Assembly: GCA_937928755.1 (NCBI GenBank)
Contig: CALEZI010000131.1
Coordinates: 1 to 5,979, forward strand
Reading direction: 5' to 3'
From: an uncultured Rhodanobacteraceae bacterium
Lineage (GTDB): Bacteria > Pseudomonadota > Gammaproteobacteria > Xanthomonadales > SZUA-5
Length of the DNA: 5,979 nucleotides
Part shown: one piece after another, positions 1 to 5,979 of the stretch
Layout: each line of letters begins with the position of its first letter
How positions within the stretch are numbered: the stretch's first letter is position 1
Program-made: the position numbers and the translations under genes
The notes under the pieces: generated by a model
The model's input: the letters and a program-made list of their open reading frames with translations, nothing else
Databases searched by the model: none
What the model was told of the DNA's origin: nothing

Positions 1-8
1 GCGCTCTT

Positions 9-30
9 GTAGTGCCGAGCTTGCTCGGCA
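9..30 (+). repeat. REP-like palindromic element, GTAG-headed, unit 1
   Basis: A GTAG tetranucleotide (9-12) is followed at once by a perfect 8-bp inverted repeat, TGCCGAGC (13-20) and GCTCGGCA (23-30), separated by TT. A GTAG head joined to a short GC-rich stem-loop is the hallmark of the REP-like repeats described in Stenotrophomonas maltophilia (SMAG) and related Xanthomonadales; these are usually moved by REP-associated tyrosine transposases (RAYT) encoded elsewhere in the genome. A second small palindrome, CGGCC-GCA-GGCCG, follows at 33-45. The unit lies downstream of the minus-strand kinase gene. The hairpin is seen directly; the family assignment rests on the motif only. Confidence 0.7.
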
Positions 31-64
31 ACCGGCCGCAGGCCGTGATCTCGACGCCAAGGGC

Positions 65-86
65 AGCGGAGCAAGCTCCGCTCTAC
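65..86 (-). repeat. REP-like palindromic element, GTAG-headed, unit 2 (inverted)
   Basis: Read on the minus strand this is GTAG (86-83) followed by AGCGGAGC, TT, GCTCCGCT (82-65), a perfect 8-bp stem. It has the same architecture as the unit at 9-30, and the central GAGC-TT-GCTC core is the same apart from one base on each side. The two units are in opposite orientation with their GTAG heads outward, the usual arrangement of a REP doublet. It lies about 70 bases after the kinase stop codon on the kinase transcript strand, so in the mRNA it would form a 3' hairpin that could block exonucleases or reduce read-through. No T-tract follows, so it is not a classical intrinsic terminator. Confidence 0.7.
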
Positions 87-158
87 AAACAACAGGCGAC
101 GACAATCGCTGCGCTGTACAAAAACGCGCGACATTCTCAGCAGGAAATGCACCCGGCT

Positions 159-3100
159 TCACCCGTCATCAGTGTCTGCCGAAAGCAACGAAACCAGCGT
201 TTCCGCCAGCCACTCTGCATCGATGGGCTTGGCCAGATGCGCGGCGAAACCGACCTCGATGGCCAGCGCCTGGTCAGCCGGCGTGGCGCGGCCGGTGACC
301 GCAATCAACATCAGCCTCGGGTATTGCAGGCGTAGCGTGCGCGCCAGATCGATGCCGCTCAATCCCGGCAGGTCCCAGTCGATCAGTGCCGCGTCAAACC
401 GCCGCTGCTGCAGTTCGATCATGGCCGACAAGGCTTCTGCGGCGCAGCGAACCTCGGCACCGCGACTGCCAAGCTCGTGTTGCAGCCACTCGCGGGCGAG
501 TGCGTCGTCGTCGACCACCAGCAGGCGCATGAAGGCGAGAGTCGTGCCGTCGCCGACGGACGGCGTCGCCGTCATCGGCCTTGCCGATTCGGGTTGAATT
601 GAGCCAGCGCTGGGCGCAGCCGCGAGACTGAGCACGAAGCGACAGCCCGCGCCGAGCTGCGACTCGACGCGCAAGCTGCCGCCCATGCGCTCGGCGAGAC
701 TGCGACTGATCGCCAGACCGAGCCCGGTGCCGGGCGCCGCGCGTTCGTCGCCGACGCGTTCGAACGGCTGAAACAGTCGTGCGATCTGCGCGGCGCTCAG
801 TCCCGGGCCGCTGTCGCGCACGCTGATTTCGATGCGATCTCCCACCGTCGTGGCCTGCACGGCGATTTCGCCGACGCGGGTGAACTTGATCGCATTGCCG
901 ACCAGGTTGTCGACGATCTGCTGCAACCGCGACGCGTCCGCCAGCACCGCAAATTCGGCATCGATGGCCAGCGTCAGGCGTAGCCCGCGCTGCGTTGCCT
1001 GTTCGGCATGCCGCGCCAGACTGGCCTGCAACGTCGCCAGAAGCGGCACCGGCTGCAGCGGCAACAACGCGTTGCGCGCTTCCAGCCGAGTCCAGTCGAG
1101 CATGTCGTCGAGCACGTGGGTCAACTGGCGGCCGGCGTCCAGCAGCAGGCCGAGATAACGCTGCCCGTCCGCCGACAGCGGCTGGCCGGACAACAATCGA
1201 CCCATGCCGAGCACGCCGTTGAGCGGATTGCGGATCTCGTGACTGAGTTCGGCGACCAGCGTCGATTTCTCCGCTGCCAGTCGCTCGGCCCACTGCGCCT
1301 GACGCTGCGTGTCCTGCAGCAATGCCGCGGCCAGCCGGCGTCGACGGCGCCATAGTTCCAGCGCTGCGATCAGCGCGATCAGCAGCAGGCCATAGCCGAG
1401 CAGGGCCGGCGGCGCGCGCCACCACGGCGGCAACACGGAAAAGGGCCAGCTTAGTGTGTTTGTCGCCGCCTGGCCGTACCCGTCCCAGGCACGCACCTCG
1501 AGCGTGTAGCGGCCTGGCGGCAGCGCCTCCAGGCGCCGTTCCGGCTGCGCCGATGGCGCACTCCAGCCCGGGTCCCAGCCGCGCACGCGGAAACTGAAGC
1601 GCTGTGCGTGGGGACGCGCCAACGACGCCAGGCGCACCACCGCATGCAGATCGCGATCGTCCGGTTGCAGCTCGGCATTCACCGCGCGCAGCAGGTCGCG
1701 CGGCCCGTCGACACTATTGATGCGCAGCCGTTCAAAGCGCAGCCGAACGCTCGCTGGCGGCTGTTGCGCGGCTGCTGGATCGAGACTGGTCAAGCCGTCT
1801 TCGCTGCCGATCCACAGTCGCCCCTGGGTGTCGACATGCATCGGCCGATCGCTGAATTCGCGCGTCGGCAAACCATCGCGCGCGTCGAAGGTCTCCAGGC
1901 GATCGGTCTCCGGCAGATAGCGATACAGCCCCTGGATGCCCGCCAGCCACAGGGCGTCTGCGTGGCGCGCCATACCGCCGACGGTCTGGAATTCGGCAAA
2001 CGCGCGCGGTGCCACCGTCTCGTCGCGGAACAGTCCATCGCGCCAGCGATAGCGCACCAACTGACCGTCGACGAAGGCATCGATGCGCTGCGCATCCAGC
2101 CCGGCCCAGGCCTCGACTCGGGCGTCGGCAATCAGTTGCTGCCAGCAGACGCAGGCGAGGTCGAATGCGTGCAGGCCGCGATCGGTGGCGGCCCAGGTGC
2201 GGCCATCGATGCCGGCACCCAACTGCTGGACTTCGGTACCGGCCAGGCCGTCGGCGGCAAACTCGAAGCGCGTCACCGTGCCGTTTGCGGGATCGATGCG
2301 ACTGATTCCCGCGCCCATCGATGCCGCCCAGATGTGGCCGGCGGCGTCACGATGCAGCAGATCGACCATCGGCCCGACCAGTTGCTCCGCCGACCAGTGG
2401 CGGTGAAGCCGCAGCGGCCCCGATGCGGCAGAAAACAACAACTGCATCAGTCCGTCCTGGTAACCCACCCACAAGCCATCGCCGCCTTCGCGCAGGACCG
2501 ACCAGACGCGCCGTTCCGTGGTTCCCGGAAGGTCCATCGGCCGGATCGCGCCGGTGAGCGGATCGAGGCGGTGCAGCCCGGCATTCAGCGTGGCGAGATA
2601 GACATGCCCATCGCCGCCGTCGGTCACTCCACGCACGCGCCCATCGCGCAGGCCACTGCGACCGGTGACGCTGGGTTGCCACACCTGAAACCGATCGGCG
2701 TCGGTTCCGAGGTGCAGCAGGCCGCCGCCAGTGCTGCCAAACCACAGCCCGCCATCGCGATCCTCCAGAGCCGTCCACAGGGGTTGAGCGGGCACCCCGC
2801 CGATACTGCCGGGATCGAATGCGACACGCTGCGTGCGGCCGCCGATCAGGCGCAGCAATTCGCCGCTGCCGCCGATCCAGTCGCCGCGGGCATCCGGCAA
2901 CAGCAGGTGCGCCCTGCCCGGCAAGGCCAGCAGCGGTATCGCTCGACAATCCGCCAGTTGATCCGCAGCGGCGCTGCACAAGCGGCCGTCGCGCGTAGTG
3001 AACCACAGCGCCTCTGCGCGCAACGCCGCACCGTAGACCTGCAACGGCGGCTGGCTCGCCTGCTGCGTAACCGGCGACGCCTGCGCCGTGCGCGGATCGA

Positions 3101-3719
3101 AGTGCAGCAGTTGTCGCTCCATGCTCACCAGCCACACGCCGCCGTTCGCCGCGGCGAGCACTTCGGTGAGATTGAGCGCCGGCTCCGCCAGTCGATACTG
3201 CCGGAGCACGCCACCGCGCAAGTCCATCTCCAGCAAGCCCGCGCCGTAGGTACCGACCCATACGCGCTCGCGGGCGCTCGCCAAGGACCAGACTTCCAGT
3301 TGTTCGGCGCCCACGGCAGCGCGCAGGTCGACGCGCTCGAAGTCGTCCGTCCCTGGCCGGTACAGCGCCAGATGCCCGCCTTGCGTGCCCACCCAAAGGC
3401 GTCCGTCCGCAGCGACGGTCAGCGCGTCGACCCAGGTCGATGCCAGCGCATTGGCTCGCTCCAGACGCGCCGGATAGGCGACGAACTCATGGCCATCGAA
3501 GCGCACCAGGCCGGCGCCGGTGCCGATCCACAACCGCCCATCGTGGTCCTGCGCCAGAGCCTGAACCTGGCGCGAGGGCAAGCCCTGTTCGGCGCCGAGG
3601 ACGCGAAACACCGGCGGCGCCAGCGGCACCGGCGCGGCGCAGACTTGCCAAGCGCAGGCACTGGCGCCGAACATCCAGACCACCGAGATGCAAACGCCGG
3701 CAGACTGCTTCCGCCACAT
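159..3719 (-). CDS. Hybrid sensor histidine kinase with periplasmic two-propeller sensor and C-terminal receiver
   Basis: A protein of 1186 residues. Residues 1-29 look like a Sec signal peptide (MWRKQ n-region, hydrophobic core, VCA-AP cleavage). Residues about 38-650 hold some 14 blade motifs of the form GRLWIGT..GL (Reg_prop), enough for two seven-bladed propellers. A Y_Y_Y domain follows (about 690-763), then one transmembrane helix (about 770-791) and RRRRR facing the cytoplasm. HisKA has the phospho-acceptor H827 in ELSHEIRNPLNG. The HATPase has N942 (N-box), D969 in DSGPG, an F-box FQPFER and G2 GTGLGL. The receiver (about 1064-1180) has acidic residues D1070-D1072, acceptor D1114, T1142 and K1164. 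All catalytic residues are present, so autophosphorylation and relay to D1114 are expected. There is no HPt or DNA-binding domain, and no regulator gene is adjacent. The start was chosen because it gives the signal peptide and has a strong Shine-Dalgarno; an in-frame extension upstream lacks both and runs into the GTPase gene. The ligand is unknown. Confidence 0.93.
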   Translation of the reverse strand: MWRKQSAGVCISVVWMFGASACAWQVCAAPVPLAPPVFRVLGAEQGLPSRQVQALAQDHDGRLWIGTGAGLVRFDGHEFVAYPARLERANALASTWVDALTVAADGRLWVGTQGGHLALYRPGTDDFERVDLRAAVGAEQLEVWSLASARERVWVGTYGAGLLEMDLRGGVLRQYRLAEPALNLTEVLAAANGGVWLVSMERQLLHFDPRTAQASPVTQQASQPPLQVYGAALRAEALWFTTRDGRLCSAAADQLADCRAIPLLALPGRAHLLLPDARGDWIGGSGELLRLIGGRTQRVAFDPGSIGGVPAQPLWTALEDRDGGLWFGSTGGGLLHLGTDADRFQVWQPSVTGRSGLRDGRVRGVTDGGDGHVYLATLNAGLHRLDPLTGAIRPMDLPGTTERRVWSVLREGGDGLWVGYQDGLMQLLFSAASGPLRLHRHWSAEQLVGPMVDLLHRDAAGHIWAASMGAGISRIDPANGTVTRFEFAADGLAGTEVQQLGAGIDGRTWAATDRGLHAFDLACVCWQQLIADARVEAWAGLDAQRIDAFVDGQLVRYRWRDGLFRDETVAPRAFAEFQTVGGMARHADALWLAGIQGLYRYLPETDRLETFDARDGLPTREFSDRPMHVDTQGRLWIGSEDGLTSLDPAAAQQPPASVRLRFERLRINSVDGPRDLLRAVNAELQPDDRDLHAVVRLASLARPHAQRFSFRVRGWDPGWSAPSAQPERRLEALPPGRYTLEVRAWDGYGQAATNTLSWPFSVLPPWWRAPPALLGYGLLLIALIAALELWRRRRRLAAALLQDTQRQAQWAERLAAEKSTLVAELSHEIRNPLNGVLGMGRLLSGQPLSADGQRYLGLLLDAGRQLTHVLDDMLDWTRLEARNALLPLQPVPLLATLQASLARHAEQATQRGLRLTLAIDAEFAVLADASRLQQIVDNLVGNAIKFTRVGEIAVQATTVGDRIEISVRDSGPGLSAAQIARLFQPFERVGDERAAPGTGLGLAISRSLAERMGGSLRVESQLGAGCRFVLSLAAAPSAGSIQPESARPMTATPSVGDGTTLAFMRLLVVDDDALAREWLQHELGSRGAEVRCAAEALSAMIELQQRRFDAALIDWDLPGLSGIDLARTLRLQYPRLMLIAVTGRATPADQALAIEVGFAAHLAKPIDAEWLAETLVSLLSADTDDG

Positions 3720-5211
3720 GTCCGATCCCTCCCCGACCACCCGCATCCGCCTGCTGCTTGCTGCGCTCGTCGTCGCCAGCGTTTTCGGGCTGACGCTGTC
3801 GGCAGTGTATGCGACAGACGCCGTGCTCTCGATCATCGAACGTCTGGAACGCCTGCCATTGTGGTTGGGCGTGCTGACAGCGACGCTGGTTTCGACCCTG
3901 GTCGGCGCCAGCGGTTTCCTGGTGTGGCGCCTGCTGCGACCACGCCAGCCACGCGTGCGTCCAGCCGCGCTGTCGAAAGCCGACCGCCGCAACGTCGAAG
4001 TTCGTCTGGGAGAACTCGGCGACGCACCGGCGGCATCTGTGTTGCGCGATGAACTCGCCGAACTCGACCGCCGCGCGGGACTCGATCTGGTCCACGTCGC
4101 GCTGTTCGGCGATGTCAGCGCCGGCAAGAGTTCGTTGATCCGCGCCCTGGTTCCGGGCGCCGACGTGCGCGTCGATGTGCTCGCCGGCACCACGCGCAGC
4201 GTTGGCCACTACCGCGGCGTCCTGCCCGGCGGCGCCGCGCTGATGCTCGCTGATGTACCCGGCACCGGCGAGTGGCTCGGCGAGGCGCGCGCGGTCGCCG
4301 CGCGCGAGGAGGCGCTGCGGGCGCACGTGGTCGCCTATGTCTGCGACGGCGATCTCACGCGCACCCAAGGCGAGGAAATCGCCTGGCTGCGCGAATTCGG
4401 CAAGCCGCTGCTGCTGCTGCTGAACAAGAGCGATCGTTACCGCCAGGAAGAACTGCTGGCACTCGCTGCGCGCCTGCGCGAACGCACCGGGCTGCAGCCG
4501 CTGGCGGTCAGCGCCGGCGGTCTCGAACAGGTGCTGCTGCGCGGCGCCGATGGCAAAGAGTCGTTGCAGGAACGCCAGCGCCCGCCGCAACTGTTGCCAT
4601 TGCTGGCCGCGCTCGATGAGGTCGCCGAATGCGGGCCGGCGCAGTACGAGGCCGCGCGCGAACGCGCGGTGCTCGGCGCCATGGACCTGAAACTCGGCGC
4701 CATCGAGGCCGAGCAGCGCCAGCGCGTGGCGGCCACCCTGGTCCGCGAGTACGCGCGCAAGGCGGCCGTCGGCGCGCTTGCTGCCGTTGCGCCGGGCACC
4801 GACCTGGTGATTCAGGGCGTGCTCGCCACGCGGCTGCTGAGCGAGCTGTGCCAGTTGTATCAGGTACCGATGCGTTCGATCGACCTCGACGGCTTCATCC
4901 AGCTCGCCGGCGGCAAGCTGCGCGGCAGCACCGCACTGATCCTGGCCATCGTCGGCAATGCGCTGAAGGCCTTCCCCGGCCTCGGCACCGTCGGCGGCGG
5001 CCTGGTGCATGCAGTGGCCTACGCCATGATCTTCGACAGTCTCGGCCGCGCGGTCGCCGAAACCCTCGCTCGCGGCGACGGATTCGACCGCCAGCAGGCG
5101 CTGGAGCGCTTCGACGCCAGCCTGAGCGACCAGCGCCGGCTGCTCGATCTCGCGCCGCAGATGCTGAAGCTGGCGCTGGATGCGCGGGCTGAGACGGGGG
5201 AGCGGAAATGA
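3718..5211 (+). CDS. Membrane-anchored GTPase with C-terminal DUF697-type (YcjF-like) region
   Basis: A protein of 497 residues from the ATG at 3718. Two hydrophobic segments (about 9-31 and 48-71) form an N-terminal membrane hairpin. The GTPase domain (about 123-300) has every G motif: P-loop GDVSAGKSS (131-139), a G2-type threonine in GTTRS (157-161), DVPG (179-182), NKSD (236-239, guanine specificity) and SAG (265-267). Residues about 340-480 resemble DUF697: an alanine-rich start with APGTDLVIQG, then a glycine- and alanine-rich hydrophobic stretch (about 403-445). DUF697 occurs in YcjF and in several bacterial membrane GTPases of unclear role. GTP binding is well supported; the target is unknown, and a role at the inner membrane is inferred. 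The start is uncertain: an in-frame ATG at 3688 adds ten residues (MQTPADCFRH), and neither start has a clear Shine-Dalgarno. I prefer 3718 because 3688 would extend further into the kinase signal-peptide codons. The stop overlaps an ATGA at 5208. Confidence 0.9.
   Translation: MSDPSPTTRIRLLLAALVVASVFGLTLSAVYATDAVLSIIERLERLPLWLGVLTATLVSTLVGASGFLVWRLLRPRQPRVRPAALSKADRRNVEVRLGELGDAPAASVLRDELAELDRRAGLDLVHVALFGDVSAGKSSLIRALVPGADVRVDVLAGTTRSVGHYRGVLPGGAALMLADVPGTGEWLGEARAVAAREEALRAHVVAYVCDGDLTRTQGEEIAWLREFGKPLLLLLNKSDRYRQEELLALAARLRERTGLQPLAVSAGGLEQVLLRGADGKESLQERQRPPQLLPLLAALDEVAECGPAQYEAARERAVLGAMDLKLGAIEAEQRQRVAATLVREYARKAAVGALAAVAPGTDLVIQGVLATRLLSELCQLYQVPMRSIDLDGFIQLAGGKLRGSTALILAIVGNALKAFPGLGTVGGGLVHAVAYAMIFDSLGRAVAETLARGDGFDRQQALERFDASLSDQRRLLDLAPQMLKLALDARAETGERK
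3727..3734 (-). promoter_or_regulatory. Ribosome-binding site of the hybrid kinase gene
   Basis: On the minus strand GGGGAGGG lies 7 bases before the ATG at 3719-3717, a good Shine-Dalgarno match and spacing. It fixes the kinase start. It lies inside the first codons of the divergent GTPase gene, so that gene's N-terminal codons are under a second constraint. Confidence 0.65.
5196..5210 (+). promoter_or_regulatory. Strong Shine-Dalgarno and ATGA coupling site at the end of the GTPase gene
   Basis: GGGGGAG (5196-5202) precedes an ATG at 5208 by five bases, and this ATG overlaps the GTPase stop TGA (5209-5211) as ATGA. This is the classic layout of translational coupling. The frame opened here stays open through the REP pair and is the same frame as the YceI gene, giving 47 extra residues before the likely signal peptide. 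It may be the true start, a relic start from before the REP pair arrived, or the start of a leader. Confidence 0.45.
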
Positions 5212-5257
5212 GCGCAGGGTCCAACTGTCGAGTTGAACGAAAACGGGATCCGATTTC

Positions 5258-5333
5258 CTGCAGGAGCGACGTGCATGTCTCCACCGGCACTTCCCCCAGG
5301 GTGACGGTCGCGACGTGCACGTCGCTCCTGCAG
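5258..5333. repeat. Long inverted repeat made of two REP-like units (second sequence family)
   Basis: The arms 5258-5290 and 5301-5333 are reverse complements at 29 of 33 positions, with a 10-base loop (5291-5300). The outer 22 bases match at 21, and the single mismatch (5276/5315) can form a G-U pair in RNA. Each arm begins with CTGCAGGAGCGACGTGCA; the right arm also holds a perfect 16-bp palindrome GCGACGTGCACGTCGC (5310-5325), while the left copy is degraded there. This resembles the GTAGGAGCGACGT...CGCGACCG repeats common in Xanthomonadales genomes, with GCAG for GTAG, arranged heads outward. It lies between the GTPase stop and the YceI start, ending 15 bases before the preferred YceI ATG, where a stable mRNA hairpin could affect translation or separate expression of the two genes. 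Confidence 0.75.
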
Positions 5334-5348
5334 CGGCGTTTGCGGGCA

Positions 5349-5942
5349 ATGTCGTGCCTCATCGCGATTGTGCTGACCGCATCCGGCGCGGCAAACGCCG
5401 CGCCAGTGGACTACCGCTTCGACCCGGTGCATTCGCATCTGCAGTTCGGCGCCGACCACATGGGGTTTTCGACTTCGATCGGGCGCTTCACACGCTGGCA
5501 GGGCGAGTTCACCTACGACCCGGACAACCCCGGCGCCAATCGTGTCGAGGTGACGATCGACATCGCCTCGCTGGACCTCGGCGATGAACAGTGGAACCGG
5601 ACCATGCTCGAGCGCAAGTGGTTCGACGTCGAGCGGTTTCCGCAGGCGCGCTTCGTTGGCCATCGCTTCGAACTCGTCGACATCAACCGGGCGCGAGTGC
5701 ATGGCGAACTGACGCTCAAGGGCATCAGCGCGCCGGTAACCCTGGAAGTCCGCATCAATCGGATCGGCACACATCCCTACACGTTGAAGGCCACCGCAGG
5801 ATTTTCGGCGACCACCACCCTCAGTCGAAGCGCCTTCGGCTTGAATGCACTCGAGGGTACGCTCGCGGATGCCGTCGAGATCCGTATCGAAGTTGAAGGA
5901 CAACGGGCCAGGCCGCTGCCACGCAAACCGGGAAAACGATGA
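5349..5942 (+). CDS. YceI-family periplasmic lipid-binding protein
   Basis: A protein of 197 residues, the usual size for secreted YceI proteins. Residues 1-18 (MSCLIAIVLTASGAANAA) look like a signal peptide with cleavage after ANA or AA. The mature part carries the family pattern: YRFDPVHSHLQFGADHMGFS (22-41), IGRF, then KWFDVERFPQARF (90-102), HGELTLKGISAPVTLEV (118-134) and FSATTTLSRSAFG (152-164). YceI proteins form a lipocalin-like barrel; the Thermus member TTHA0802 binds polyisoprenoid, and others are linked to quinone or lipid handling. A periplasmic site is inferred from the signal peptide. The start is unsettled: ATG 5349 gives an n-region without a positive charge; TTG 5340, in frame, would add an arginine; ATG 5208 has the best ribosome-binding site but adds 47 residues encoded largely by the REP pair and with no recognisable domain. 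It probably shares a transcript with the GTPase gene. Confidence 0.9.
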   Translation: MSCLIAIVLTASGAANAAPVDYRFDPVHSHLQFGADHMGFSTSIGRFTRWQGEFTYDPDNPGANRVEVTIDIASLDLGDEQWNRTMLERKWFDVERFPQARFVGHRFELVDINRARVHGELTLKGISAPVTLEVRINRIGTHPYTLKATAGFSATTTLSRSAFGLNALEGTLADAVEIRIEVEGQRARPLPRKPGKR

Positions 5943-5979
5943 GCGGCGAAAGCGCTCGCTGCGGCCTGAATCACCCGGG
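5939..5979 (+). CDS. Possible first codons of a translationally coupled downstream gene (partial)
   Basis: An ATG at 5939 overlaps the YceI stop TGA (5940-5942) as ATGA, and GGGA (5930-5933) lies five bases before it. The frame is open to the window edge and reads MSGESARCGLNHP. The same ATGAGCG junction occurs at the GTPase stop. Thirteen codons are too few for recognition, so this is a positional call only; the stretch could equally be non-coding. Confidence 0.27.
   Translation, partial: MSGESARCGLNHP

Noticed and set aside
105..135. CGCGCG followed by a run of five T on the minus strand, considered as an intrinsic terminator for the kinase gene
   Set aside because: The GC-rich part has no proper stem with a loop before the T-run, so it does not form the required hairpin.
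3645..3674. TTGCCA (3645-3650) and GAACAT (3669-3674), considered as a promoter for the GTPase gene
   Set aside because: The -35 match is fair, but the -10 matches at only three of six positions with an 18-base spacer; in sequence this GC-rich that is not enough to call.
1608..4052. An 814-codon open frame on the plus strand, antisense to the kinase gene
   Set aside because: It lies opposite a gene with complete signal peptide, propeller, kinase and receiver motifs. Long antisense frames are common opposite GC-rich genes. Its translation is rich in R, A, Q and G, shows no domain, and ends by crossing into the GTPase gene in a different frame.
3720..4193. Upstream extension of the kinase frame by 158 codons
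   Set aside because: The extension is low-complexity S, R and T, overlaps the GTPase codons, has no clear ribosome-binding site, and would bury the signal peptide inside the protein.
5220..5236. CAACT-GTCG-AGTTG small hairpin after the GTPase stop, considered as a terminator
   Set aside because: The stem is only five perfect pairs and is followed by GAACGAAAACGGG, not a T-run; it may be chance.
3487..5349. A 620-codon open frame on the minus strand, antisense to the GTPase gene
   Set aside because: The translation is glutamine- and arginine-rich with no recognisable motif, while the plus strand carries all five G motifs in order. It is a shadow frame.
5941..5957. GAGCG...CGCTC inverted repeat at the end of the YceI gene, considered as a terminator
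   Set aside because: The stem is five base pairs and no T-run follows; the ATGA junction also argues that transcription continues.

Overview
This window looks like GC-rich gammaproteobacterial chromosome, most likely from the order Xanthomonadales (Lysobacterales). The evidence is strong G/C preference at third codon positions, a large hybrid histidine kinase with a periplasmic beta-propeller (a type abundant in that order), and palindromic repeats with a GTAG head like those of Stenotrophomonas and relatives. The genus cannot be read from the sequence.

Layout: positions 1-158 are non-coding and carry two REP-like hairpins facing each other tail-to-tail. Positions 159-3719 (minus strand) encode a membrane hybrid sensor kinase of 1186 residues: signal peptide, about 14 propeller blades, Y_Y_Y domain, one transmembrane helix, HisKA, HATPase and a C-terminal receiver. 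Its start codon overlaps, head to head, the likely start codon of a plus-strand gene at 3718-5211. That gene encodes a membrane-anchored small GTPase with a C-terminal DUF697-type region. Next come a strong ribosome-binding site with an ATGA junction, a long inverted repeat built of two REP units of a second sequence family (5258-5333), and a YceI-family secreted lipid-binding protein (5349-5942). The last 41 bases may hold the first codons of a further, translationally coupled gene.

The GTPase, YceI and possible downstream gene are co-oriented and tightly packed, so they may form one transcription unit. The kinase is transcribed divergently and has no response regulator next to it in the window. 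No function linking kinase, GTPase and YceI is established here; a cell-envelope theme is an inference from the membrane GTPase and the periplasmic YceI protein. I see no phage, CRISPR, insertion sequence or clear new system. The points most worth checking are the overlapping divergent start codons and the REP pair sitting between the GTPase and YceI genes with the reading frame left open through it.
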